A stretch of DNA of 64,000 bases from assembly GCF_007827465.1 (NCBI RefSeq), contig NZ_VISL01000001.1, forward strand, positions 67,001-131,000. The letters run 5' to 3'. A program made the position numbers and the translations under genes. The notes below the pieces were generated by a model. It saw only the letters and a program-made list of their open reading frames with translations. It had not been told where the DNA came from and ran no database searches. Origin of the DNA: Dokdonia sp. Hel_I_53. Its GTDB lineage: Bacteria > Bacteroidota > Bacteroidia > Flavobacteriales > Flavobacteriaceae. Below are positions 24,111-31,799 of this stretch, piece by piece (position 1 is the stretch's first letter; each line of letters starts with the position of its first letter).

Positions 24111-25556
24111 CTAATAATACGTATACCTACGTACCTTAGAAATATATTTTGCTAGTCTGATTACTTGATGGCTGTAGCCGTATTCATTATCATACCAAAC
24201 GTAAAGGATCACATTTTTACCATCTTTACGTACAATAGTGGCATTACTGTCATAAATACTTGGTGCAGATGAACCAACTATATCGCTGGAAACTAGCTCA
24301 TTATTTAAAGAGTATTTAATTTGTTCTACAAGCGCTCCTTCAAGAGCATACTTTCTCAAGAGTGTATTTATTCCCTCTAAAGAAGTTTTTGTGTTAAGCT
24401 CAAGGTTAAGAATCGCAAGTGATCCATTAGGAACAGGTACGCGTATAGCATTAGATGTAAGTTTGCCTTCAAAAGAAGGAAGTGCTTTGCTTACTGCAGC
24501 TCCTGCACCAGTTTCTGTAATGACCATATTAAGTGCAGCTGCACGACCACGACGGTATTTACTGTGCATATTATCTACTAGATTCTGGTCATTTGTATAG
24601 GCATGAATTGTCTCTAGGTGTCCAGATTGAACTCCTAAGGTTTCTTCTATTGCATGTAATACTGGGGTAATTGCGTTTGTAGTACAAGAAGCAGCTGAGA
24701 ATATTTTTGTTTCATCAGGATTGTGCTCTGTGTGATTTACACCGTGAACAATATTTGGAATTCCTTTTCCAGGAGCTGTTAATAATACACGATCTACTCC
24801 TTTAGAAATAAGGTGTCTGCTTAATTGCTCTTTATCTCTAAAAGCTCCCGTGTTATCAATCACTAAAGCGTCATCAATACCGTACGTAGTATAATCTATA
24901 TCCTCTGGGGCATTAGCACTTATTATATGAACTGTAGTACCATTGATCACTAGGCTATTATTAGCAACATCTACCGCAACGGTTCCTGTAAAATCACCAT
25001 GTACAGAATCACTTTTTAAGAGACTTGCGCGTTTTTCTAAAACGGATTCATCTATCTTACCACGCGTAACAATGGCTCTCAGTCTCAATTGACTTCCTTT
25101 GCCTGTTTTAGTCATTAATTCACGTGCAACCAAACGACCTATCCTTCCAAAACCATAAAGCACAACATCTTTTGGCTTTATAATCCCTTGGCCTTGTGAT
25201 GGCTTAAGTTTATTTGCAATAAAGCTAGTTGCATTGCGCTCGCTTTCTTCTAGATGGTATTCATAAGTAAGTTTACCTATATCTAATTTTGATGGAGGAA
25301 GATTAAGGCTTTTTATAGCCTGAGCAATCTCAACCGTATCAAAGATTGAAATAGGTTTTTGCACAAAATCACCAGCGTACTCATGTAAATCTAGCACTTG
25401 GCTTACATTGCGATCCATAATTTGATTTCTAAACAATACTAACTCAATAGCATTGTCATACCAAAGATCGCTGGCTATTTTAATAAATTCGACGGTAGCA
25501 CGTCTTCTGTCTGCTTGAAAAGAAAGTTCTTTTTCGTAAGTTTCAGATGATTTCAT
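24111..25556 (-). CDS. glyceraldehyde-3-phosphate dehydrogenase, long form with N-terminal extension
   Basis: Interconverts glyceraldehyde 3-phosphate and 1,3-bisphosphoglycerate. 481 aa, about 145 longer than standard GAPDH (about 335 aa). Residues 1-130 form an added helical domain of unknown role. The Rossmann motif VLYGFGRIGR begins near 132, the catalytic Cys291 lies in SAASCTTN, and HAYTNDQN and VWYDNEYGYSHQ are conserved. After the second strand the usual NAD-ribose-binding Asp is not seen (AIVTRGKID), suggesting use of NADP(H) and a gluconeogenic GapB-like role (inference). It has its own promoter at 25645-25675. Confidence 0.88.
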   Translation of the reverse strand: MKSSETYEKELSFQADRRRATVEFIKIASDLWYDNAIELVLFRNQIMDRNVSQVLDLHEYAGDFVQKPISIFDTVEIAQAIKSLNLPPSKLDIGKLTYEYHLEESERNATSFIANKLKPSQGQGIIKPKDVVLYGFGRIGRLVARELMTKTGKGSQLRLRAIVTRGKIDESVLEKRASLLKSDSVHGDFTGTVAVDVANNSLVINGTTVHIISANAPEDIDYTTYGIDDALVIDNTGAFRDKEQLSRHLISKGVDRVLLTAPGKGIPNIVHGVNHTEHNPDETKIFSAASCTTNAITPVLHAIEETLGVQSGHLETIHAYTNDQNLVDNMHSKYRRGRAAALNMVITETGAGAAVSKALPSFEGKLTSNAIRVPVPNGSLAILNLELNTKTSLEGINTLLRKYALEGALVEQIKYSLNNELVSSDIVGSSAPSIYDSNATIVRKDGKNVILYVWYDNEYGYSHQVIRLAKYISKVRRYTYY

Positions 25557-25644
25557 TTTATGAATTTAAATGGTTGCTTTATTGAGAATTGAATAAATTA
25601 TTATTTCAATTTTGAATTAGAAATTTACATTTCTCAATTTTCGG

Positions 25645-25675
25645 CAAAAATACGGTATTTACTTAATTGCGCAAA
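25645..25675 (-). promoter_or_regulatory. promoter of the long-form GAPDH gene
   Basis: On the minus strand TTTG (25675-25672) and TATTTTTG (25652-25645) are 19 bp apart, a full match to the Bacteroidota consensus. The leader would be about 80 bases. Confidence 0.75.
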
Positions 25676-25700
25676 CGATTTCGTATTCAATTGGTTTAAA

Positions 25701-25731
25701 AAAGAATAGCCCCTCAATATTTGAGGGGCTA
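25701..25731 (-). terminator. terminator of the HtrA gene
   Basis: TAGCCCCTCAA and TTGAGGGGCTA arms (11 bp) with a 3-base loop; the A-run at 25699-25702 is the T-tract in the minus direction. Confidence 0.9.
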
Positions 25732-25748
25732 TAGAATTAATATTCTAT

Positions 25749-27161
25749 TTAATCAAAAATATACCTGTTTCGTTCTCCGTTATCATCTACAAATACAATA
25801 CTTACACGCTCATTTGATTTTTTGTTCTTAAAAATTCTTTTTACATCATCTACAGAGGAAACTTTTATGTCATCTATTTCTGTAATTACTTTTCCATATA
25901 TATCGTACCTAGCCATCTCATTAGTAAGAGGCCTGTAAATCAATACACCGTTTTTAGCTTTGTATTTTTTTAAATTTTCTTTTGATGCGTTTTTAACTTG
26001 TATGCCCAGACGTTCTATGTCAAAAGTAGAGGGTTTTACTAAGCTAACAGGAATAGTAATTGAGCGGCTATCTCTTAAAATTTCTACTTGCACAACATCA
26101 TTAGGTCTTTTAGAGTTAATATAACCAGAAAGATCTGAGAATTTATTAATAGTAATATTATCAATTTTTTTGATGATGTCACCCTCTTTAAGTCCAGCTT
26201 TTTCTGCTCCACTATCTACTTCTACATCTGCAATATAAAATCCTTCTTGAGTATTCAATCCTTCTTCTTTAGCAAGATTTGAATTTATGGATCCACCTCT
26301 CACTCCTAAAATGCCTTTTTGTACCGTTCCAAATTGCATTATATCCTCTACAATTTTTCGTGTATTATTAGAAGGTACCGCAAATCCATAACCTACGTAA
26401 GATCCTGTTTGTGAAGTAATGGCTGTGTTTATTCCAACAAGCTCGCCGTAAATATTTACTAAAGCACCTCCACTATTTCCAGGATTTATGGCTGCGTCAG
26501 TTTGAATGAAAGATTGAAAGTTTTGATCTGTTTCATCAATGTCACGTGCTTTTGCAGACACTATTCCTGCTGTTACAGTAGAGGTAAGATTAAATGGATT
26601 TCCTACAGCAAGGACCCATTCGCCAACTTGTGTGACATCACTATCTGCAAAAGGGATATATGGCAATTCTTCGCCACTTTCAATTTTTAAAAGAGCAATA
26701 TCTGCCTTTTCATCTGCCCCTACAATTTCAGCAGTGTAGGTTTTATTATTGTTCATCGTGATAGCAACTTCGGTAGCGCCAGCTATAACATGATTATTGG
26801 TGACAATATATCCGTCACCAGATATAATAACACCACTACCAGCTCCCACAATGCCACGACTTGACTGTCCACCCCCGCGCATATATTCCATCATATTACG
26901 CGGTTGCTTGTATTCTTGAACATTTTTTACGTGAACTACCCCATCAACTGTTTTATTAGCGGCTTCTGTAAAATCTACTCCACTGGCAGCAGCAGCACTA
27001 TAGTTTACAGGGGTGTAATTGGGTATAGCAGATTGTTCAAAAATAGCTCCTTGGTCTGATACGGGAGTTTCAATAAATAATTTATATGATCCTAGCGTAA
27101 TTACGCCCGCTAGTACGGCAACAGAAAGTAATCCGGCAATTTTTCTCATCGTCTTTTTCAT
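25749..27161 (-). CDS. HtrA/Deg-type periplasmic serine protease
   Basis: Periplasmic protease/chaperone degrading misfolded envelope proteins. The ATG at 27161 gives a 470-aa protein with a signal anchor (about residues 6-30); the frame is open to 27263 but that extension is not signal-like. The catalytic triad is intact: His124 (VTNNHVIAG), Asp154 (ADIALLKIE), Ser230 (NPGNSGGALVN). Two PDZ domains follow (about 300-385, with GLKEGDIIKKIDN, and about 395-468, a more diverged one). The Met- and Gly-rich loop after about residue 85 resembles the DegP LA loop. A terminator follows; it is divergent to dapF. Confidence 0.92.
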   Translation of the reverse strand: MKKTMRKIAGLLSVAVLAGVITLGSYKLFIETPVSDQGAIFEQSAIPNYTPVNYSAAAASGVDFTEAANKTVDGVVHVKNVQEYKQPRNMMEYMRGGGQSSRGIVGAGSGVIISGDGYIVTNNHVIAGATEVAITMNNNKTYTAEIVGADEKADIALLKIESGEELPYIPFADSDVTQVGEWVLAVGNPFNLTSTVTAGIVSAKARDIDETDQNFQSFIQTDAAINPGNSGGALVNIYGELVGINTAITSQTGSYVGYGFAVPSNNTRKIVEDIMQFGTVQKGILGVRGGSINSNLAKEEGLNTQEGFYIADVEVDSGAEKAGLKEGDIIKKIDNITINKFSDLSGYINSKRPNDVVQVEILRDSRSITIPVSLVKPSTFDIERLGIQVKNASKENLKKYKAKNGVLIYRPLTNEMARYDIYGKVITEIDDIKVSSVDDVKRIFKNKKSNERVSIVFVDDNGERNRYIFD

Positions 27162-27278
27162 TTTATCTATTAGCGTTAAATTAAAGTGTATAGTATATAG
27201 GACAATCATATTTAACAAGCGTTTAATATTTCTTACCACTATTTCTTTACCTATTTTTGTCAAGAAGACATCAAAAAA

Positions 27279-28052
27279 ATGACAATACCATTTTCAAAAT
27301 ATCAAGGTACTGGCAATGATTTTATCATCGTTGACAATCGGGACAATATATTTTCCAAAAATAATACCAAACTTATTGCACAGATGTGTGACAGAAAATT
27401 TGGCATAGGAGCAGATGGTCTTATGTTATTAGAAAAGCATTCAGAGGTAGACTTTAGAATGGTTTACTACAATGCAGATGGAAATGAAAGTAGTATGTGT
27501 GGAAATGGTGGGAGATGTTTGGTCGCTTTCGCGAAAGCGTTATCTGTTATCCATAACAGTTGCACTTTTGAAGCAATAGATGGAATGCATAAAGCCTCGA
27601 TTGAAGAAAATGTTGTTCAGCTCAAAATGCAAGACATAAGCATTATTGATGAACAAGAAGCGTATACTTTTTTAGATACGGGTTCTCCACATCACATCAA
27701 GTGGGTGGATGGAGTAGATGATATTAATGTAAAGAGAGAAGGGGCTGCGTTACGCTACAGTCAATTGTACGGAGAGGCTGGAAGTAATATAAATTTTGTT
27801 GAGCAGAAAAGTCCTGACCACTTTAAGGTACGTACTTATGAACGCGGGGTTGAGGATGAAACGCTTAGTTGTGGAACAGGTGTAACAGCTGCTGCTATTG
27901 CTTCACATTATAAGGGATTAACAAGTTTTAAAGAGATCTCGCTTGATGTAGAAGGAGGTAGACTTTCTGTAACGTTTGAAAAAAATGATTCAGGATACAC
28001 AAATGTTTATCTCATAGGTCCCGCCACCTATGTTTTTAAAGGAGAATGGTAA
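27279..28052 (+). CDS. dapF: diaminopimelate epimerase
   Basis: Converts LL- to meso-diaminopimelate for lysine and peptidoglycan synthesis, without cofactor. 257 aa. The two catalytic cysteines are visible: Cys74 in SSMCGNGGRC and Cys198 in ETLSCGTGVTAAAIA, with the substrate-binding YQGTGNDFIIVDN (about 8-20) and VRTYERG. A palindrome copy (27524-27539) encodes VAFAKAL directly after the CGNGGRC loop; similar AFA-type residues occur there in relatives, so the repeat matches a tolerated sequence. A TATTTTTG box lies at 27252-27259. It is the first gene of a dapF-GNAT-mltG unit. Confidence 0.95.
   Translation: MTIPFSKYQGTGNDFIIVDNRDNIFSKNNTKLIAQMCDRKFGIGADGLMLLEKHSEVDFRMVYYNADGNESSMCGNGGRCLVAFAKALSVIHNSCTFEAIDGMHKASIEENVVQLKMQDISIIDEQEAYTFLDTGSPHHIKWVDGVDDINVKREGAALRYSQLYGEAGSNINFVEQKSPDHFKVRTYERGVEDETLSCGTGVTAAAIASHYKGLTSFKEISLDVEGGRLSVTFEKNDSGYTNVYLIGPATYVFKGEW
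27524..27539. repeat. dispersed palindrome inside dapF
   Basis: CGCTTTCGCGAAAGCG, intact, read as A-F-A-K-A right behind the first catalytic loop. Confidence 0.95.
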
Positions 28053-28591
28053 TGAATACGCTTATAGGTGAACACATATATTTGCGAGCGTTAGAGCCAG
28101 AAGATATAGAGGTATTATATTCTATAGAAAATAACGAAGGATTCTGGAATGTAGGAGAAACAATTACTCCTTTCTCTAGATATGTCTTAAAAGAATATCT
28201 TTCTAATGCATATAAAGATATCTATGAATCACGACAGCTGCGAATGATTGTGTGTGATAATCAAAGTAAAGGTTTTTTGGGATTAGTAGATTTGTTTGAC
28301 TTTGACCCTCATAATTTACGAGCTGGTGTGGGGATTATAATCGCCGCTAATGAAAGTCGTAAGAGAGGTTATGGATTTGAGGTCTTAGCACTATTGAAAA
28401 AATACTGTGCTTCTCATCTTAAATTACATCAACTATATGCAAATATAGAAGAGACTAATACTCCTAGTGTAGCTCTATTTGAAAAAGCAGAATTTAAAAA
28501 AGTCGGTTTAAAAAAAGATTGGCGACGTATCCAAACAATAGATGGGATGGAGCGTTATACAAATGAATACTTATATCAATATATATTTTAG
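28052..28591 (+). CDS. GNAT family N-acetyltransferase (RimJ/RimL-like)
   Basis: 179-aa acetyltransferase. The opening LIGEHIYLRALEPEDIEVLY and the later AGVGIIIAANESRKRGYGFEVL (acetyl-CoA-binding motif A) followed by NTPSVALFEKAEFKKVG match the RimJ/RimL-type GNAT subfamily. An ATG at 28052 overlaps the dapF stop as TAATG and is preceded by GGAG at 28041-28044 at proper spacing, so I choose it over the ATG at 28046. Translation is thus coupled to dapF. mltG follows directly with no gap. The acceptor is unknown; cell-wall neighbours hint at an envelope-linked substrate, weakly. Confidence 0.88.
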   Translation: MNTLIGEHIYLRALEPEDIEVLYSIENNEGFWNVGETITPFSRYVLKEYLSNAYKDIYESRQLRMIVCDNQSKGFLGLVDLFDFDPHNLRAGVGIIIAANESRKRGYGFEVLALLKKYCASHLKLHQLYANIEETNTPSVALFEKAEFKKVGLKKDWRRIQTIDGMERYTNEYLYQYIF

Positions 28592-29635
28592 ATGTACATA
28601 AAAAAATTATTACTCATCATCGTTGGAATTACTGTTATTGTAGGTGCTGTATTTGCCTATTTTATTTATGATGCCGTTTTTTCACCCAATACAGCTTTTA
28701 ATAATGACACGGCAGCTGTATATATTGCATCAGATGCTACTTTTCAAGATGTTTTAAATGACATGAAGCCACTACTGGATGATGTTGATTCATTTGTTAG
28801 TGTAGCCCAAAAGAAACAATACGATAGAAATGTGAAGGCTGGGCATTTTATCATTAAGAAAGGAATGAATAATAATGAAATTATTGATGCTATACGATCT
28901 AAGAATATCCCTGTAAAGGTTGCTTTTAATAATCAAGAGCGAATTCAAGACATGGCAGGTCGTGTTGCAACACAAATAGAAGCAGATAGTCTTTCGTTGA
29001 TAAACGCCATGTTAGATAAAGATTTCTTAACCTCACAAGGTCTTAACGAAGAAACTGCACTTACTCTATATATACCAAATAGTTATGAGTTTTATTGGAA
29101 TACAGATGCTAAAGGATTTAGGTCAAAAATGCTTAAGGAATACAAGCGCTTTTGGACAGCAGAGAGAAAATCGCAGGCACAAAAGGCTGATCTTACTCCG
29201 CAAGAGGTATATACTCTAGCGTCCATTGTACAAAAAGAAACTGCAAAAGTAGATGAACGACCTCGAGTAGCAGGTGTCTATCTCAATAGATTGCGAGAGG
29301 GAATAAAATTAGATGCAGATCCAACAGTGATTTACGCCGTAAAAAAGACAGCAAATGATTGGGATATGGTTATAAAGCGAGTTCTTTACAAAGATCTAGA
29401 GACTCAATCTCCGTATAATACCTACAGAAATTCTGGTATCCCACCAGGGCCTATTTTTATGCCAGATGTATCTTCAATTGATGCCGTATTACAACCAGAA
29501 GCTCACGATTATTATTATTTTGTAGCTGATGTTGAAAATTTTGGATATCATAAATTTGCAAAAACATTATCGCAGCATAATGCAAACAGCGCCGCTTATA
29601 GAAGGTGGATTAATAACAAGGGTATCAATCGTTAA
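28592..29635 (+). CDS. mltG: endolytic transglycosylase MltG
   Basis: Cuts nascent glycan strands and is thought to set their length. 347 aa with one N-terminal membrane anchor (about residues 5-27), a LysM-like region, and the YceG catalytic domain. The catalytic Glu216 lies in ASIVQKETA; other family marks are GVYLNRLREGIKLDADPTVIY, SPYNTYRNSGIPPGPI and the C-terminal YYFVADVENFGYHKFAKTL. It is the last gene of the dapF-GNAT-mltG unit, which is a conserved order in flavobacteria. A terminator-like hairpin is found only 138 bases further on. Confidence 0.93.
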   Translation: MYIKKLLLIIVGITVIVGAVFAYFIYDAVFSPNTAFNNDTAAVYIASDATFQDVLNDMKPLLDDVDSFVSVAQKKQYDRNVKAGHFIIKKGMNNNEIIDAIRSKNIPVKVAFNNQERIQDMAGRVATQIEADSLSLINAMLDKDFLTSQGLNEETALTLYIPNSYEFYWNTDAKGFRSKMLKEYKRFWTAERKSQAQKADLTPQEVYTLASIVQKETAKVDERPRVAGVYLNRLREGIKLDADPTVIYAVKKTANDWDMVIKRVLYKDLETQSPYNTYRNSGIPPGPIFMPDVSSIDAVLQPEAHDYYYFVADVENFGYHKFAKTLSQHNANSAAYRRWINNKGINR

Positions 29636-29718
29636 ACCCTTGTTAACACTGCTGTTAACTCCTCCCAAAAATAATTTAATCACTGCATAATAATCTTATA
29701 TTGCAGTCGTTACCATGA

Positions 29719-29838
29719 TGCTCATAAGAGTATCAGTTAACAAACGTTCTTTAACAAGTATAGTATTAACGGCAGGCTTTTTGCCTGTTTTAAATAGCAC
29801 ATCAGTGTTATACTCTTATGGAGTATCACTAAACAATA
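29719..29838. repeat. inverted and direct repeat block before the lysozyme-like gene
   Basis: CATAAGAGTAT (29723-29733) is inverted as ATACTCTTATG (29810-29820). GAGTATCAGTTAACAA (from 29728) recurs as an imperfect direct copy GAGTATCACTAAACAA (from 29821). The hairpin at 29773-29791 sits between the arms. It could be a structured leader RNA of the downstream gene, or a worn mobile-element remnant. Confidence 0.5.
29773..29791 (+). terminator. terminator-like hairpin after mltG
   Basis: CAGGC-TTTTT-GCCTG followed by TTTT. Short but U-rich; either ends the mltG transcript or acts as an attenuator inside the repeat block. Confidence 0.55.
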
Positions 29839-29890
29839 GGCCACATTCGGTGGTTGGTAATTGTGAATTTAATTTTTAATCTCATAAACT

Positions 29891-30541
29891 ATGAAGAGAC
29901 GTTATTTACTATTAGGAGTATTGCTACCTGTGTTATTTGTAATAACGACAGGGTTCATTGTAAAAGATGAGAATGGCAATACGTTCGCCGCACAGTGGTT
30001 CAAGAATCAGGCAGAGACGTATGTCGCTCCCTCTCTTGAAGACATTGTTTTTGATTTTCCAGCTGGGTTTAACAGCCCTATGTTGGGATACTCATATGCA
30101 GGCTTTAAGGAAGCTCTAGCTTTCAGCGAGTCCAGCGGTAACTATTTTGCAGTTAACAGACTTGGTTATAAAGGTAGATACCAGTTTGGAAAATCTGCCC
30201 TTCAGTGGGTAGGTGTAAAAAGTGCAAATGATTTTATGAATTCTCCAGTATTGCAAGAAAGTGCTATGGACGCACTAGTTGCAAAGAATAAATTTGTTTT
30301 ACGTGATTACATTACTGCCTTTAATGGTAAAACAATAGGAGGACATATGGTTACAGAAAGTGGACTCATAGCTGCGGCTCATTTATGTGGGGCTGGAAAC
30401 GTAATGAAGTTTCTAGATTCTGATGGGGAATATGTATTTGCTGATGCAAACAACGTTCCTCTTACATCGTATCTTAAGCGCTTCGGCAATTTTGATACGT
30501 CAGTAGTCTCCGCAGATGCGTCGGCCAGAGCCGATTTATAA
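29891..30541 (+). CDS. exported lysozyme-like (transglycosylase-fold) protein, copy 1
   Basis: 216 aa with an N-terminal hydrophobic signal or anchor (about residues 4-23). The core resembles a lysozyme/soluble lytic transglycosylase fold: AGFKEALAFSESSGNYFAVN (candidate catalytic Glu80), then LGYKGRYQFGKSAL, and further on TESGLIAAAHLCGAGNVMKFL, a segment seen in phage-type and bacterial muramidase-like proteins. Enzyme activity is inferred from these motifs only. A paralogue lies 400 bp downstream in the same direction. Located after mltG, it fits a cell-wall theme. Closed by a strong terminator. Confidence 0.65.
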   Translation: MKRRYLLLGVLLPVLFVITTGFIVKDENGNTFAAQWFKNQAETYVAPSLEDIVFDFPAGFNSPMLGYSYAGFKEALAFSESSGNYFAVNRLGYKGRYQFGKSALQWVGVKSANDFMNSPVLQESAMDALVAKNKFVLRDYITAFNGKTIGGHMVTESGLIAAAHLCGAGNVMKFLDSDGEYVFADANNVPLTSYLKRFGNFDTSVVSADASARADL

Positions 30542-30547
30542 TTACCA

Positions 30548-30579
30548 AAAACCCGAGATCTAATAGACTCGGGTTTTTT
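30548..30579 (+). terminator. intrinsic terminator of lysozyme-like gene 1
   Basis: AAAACCCGAG and CTCGGGTTTT arms with a T-run at the end. Confidence 0.9.
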
Positions 30580-30841
30580 GATTTATAATTTTTAAAGATT
30601 AACGTTGCTTTTAGATCTTTAGTTAAAATGTTGTGAATCGATATTCTAAATAAAGATTACTCAATTATATTTATCATCAATAACGTTGTTAATTGACATT
30701 TAAAAAGATGTTTTGCTAAGAAATTTATGCAAACATCTATTCAATTTGACGGTTATAGTCTACATTTAAAAGTTTTTACTCCCTAAGTATCAATAATTTA
30801 TAGGTAGTTTATAGAGTTTTTGAGTGTTGTGTCGAAAATAG
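30580..30841. other. AT-rich spacer between the two lysozyme-like genes
   Basis: About 260 bases without an ORF, RNA signature or palindrome copy that I can support; it ends at the promoter of the next gene. Confidence 0.5.
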
Positions 30842-30872
30842 TTGTTTTGTAAAAAGTGATTTTCTATTTTTG
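30842..30872 (+). promoter_or_regulatory. promoter of lysozyme-like gene 2
   Basis: TTG at 30842-30844 (or TTTG at 30846-30849) and TATTTTTG at 30865-30872, spacing 20 (or 15) bp. It is followed by a leader of about 65 bases carrying a small GATCG/CGATC hairpin just before the ATG. Confidence 0.65.
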
Positions 30873-30941
30873 CCGGCCGAAATTGAACGCATTTTAAGAG
30901 GTTTGTAATTTGAAAAATCTTGGCGATCGAAAAGCGATCTT

Positions 30942-31613
30942 ATGGTAAGAAACTTGGTTAAAGTTACTGTCCTTCCATGTATGTTTGGAATACTATTTTT
31001 TTCTTCTTCTACAGAATTAAATAAAACATATGATTTCTCCCACTATGCGACAGATGGTGTTGCTCTAGATTATAGAGTTCCTTTTGAAGAAGAAATCATG
31101 ATTGAAACTCCTCCCAAGTTTGATCCTACACCTTTAGTTTTAAAGAATTACACAGGTTTTAAAGAAGCATTAGCATTTAAAGAATCTCAGGGGAATTATA
31201 GAATAGTAAATAAATTTGGCTATATGGGTAAGTACCAGTTTGGTCAAACTACACTAGACGTTATAGGTATAGACTCTCATCAAAATTTTCTTAAAAATCC
31301 TATTCTTCAAGAACAAGCTTTTTTACTAAACGCTTCAAGAAATAAATGGGTATTACGCAGAGACATTAAGCGCTTTGCAAACAGATGGATTGCGGGTATT
31401 AAAATTACCGAATCTGGAATACTTGCAGCAGCACATCTGGCAGGTCCAGGTAGTGTGAAAAAGTTTTTACGTTCTGGTGGAGAAATTGGATTTAGTGATG
31501 CCTTTGGAACAAGTATACGTAGCTATTTAAAGCGTTTTTCTGGGTATGATGTATCAAATATTAAAGCTGTGAAGCGACCATCTATCAAACAACTTCGTTT
31601 GGTAAGTTTATAA
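30942..31613 (+). CDS. exported lysozyme-like (transglycosylase-fold) protein, copy 2
   Basis: 223 aa, paralogue of the 29891 gene with the same order of motifs: TGFKEALAFKESQGNYRIVN (candidate catalytic Glu81), FGYMGKYQFGQTTL, and TESGILAAAHLAGPGSVKKFL, ending in a basic tail. The N-terminus is a weak signal peptide (about residues 1-24). It has its own promoter and terminator, so the pair arose by duplication but is separately transcribed. Identity to copy 1 is moderate, so the duplication is not recent. Activity on peptidoglycan is inferred. Confidence 0.65.
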   Translation: MVRNLVKVTVLPCMFGILFFSSSTELNKTYDFSHYATDGVALDYRVPFEEEIMIETPPKFDPTPLVLKNYTGFKEALAFKESQGNYRIVNKFGYMGKYQFGQTTLDVIGIDSHQNFLKNPILQEQAFLLNASRNKWVLRRDIKRFANRWIAGIKITESGILAAAHLAGPGSVKKFLRSGGEIGFSDAFGTSIRSYLKRFSGYDVSNIKAVKRPSIKQLRLVSL

Positions 31614-31638
31614 TATCAATATATATTATAATTATATA

Positions 31639-31664
31639 GCACTCTTTTTTGAGTGCTTTTTTTT
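31639..31664 (+). terminator. intrinsic terminator of lysozyme-like gene 2
   Basis: AGCACTC and GAGTGCT arms with a T-loop and a trailing T-run. Confidence 0.9.
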
Positions 31665-31678
31665 GCCTTTGCGAAAGC
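31665..31678. repeat. degenerate palindrome copy
   Basis: GCCTTTGCGAAAGC: two mismatches (positions 3 and 7) to the 14-bp core, intergenic, directly behind a terminator. Confidence 0.75.
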
Positions 31679-31799
31679 AGAGTTTTTTCTAAATAATAGC
31701 TGGGATATTTAGTATAATGTCACTTTGTCAGATCTGCTATTGTGGTACTTTTTCTGCATACTAGAGTTATTAGAAATTTACAACAAAAAAATATATACA

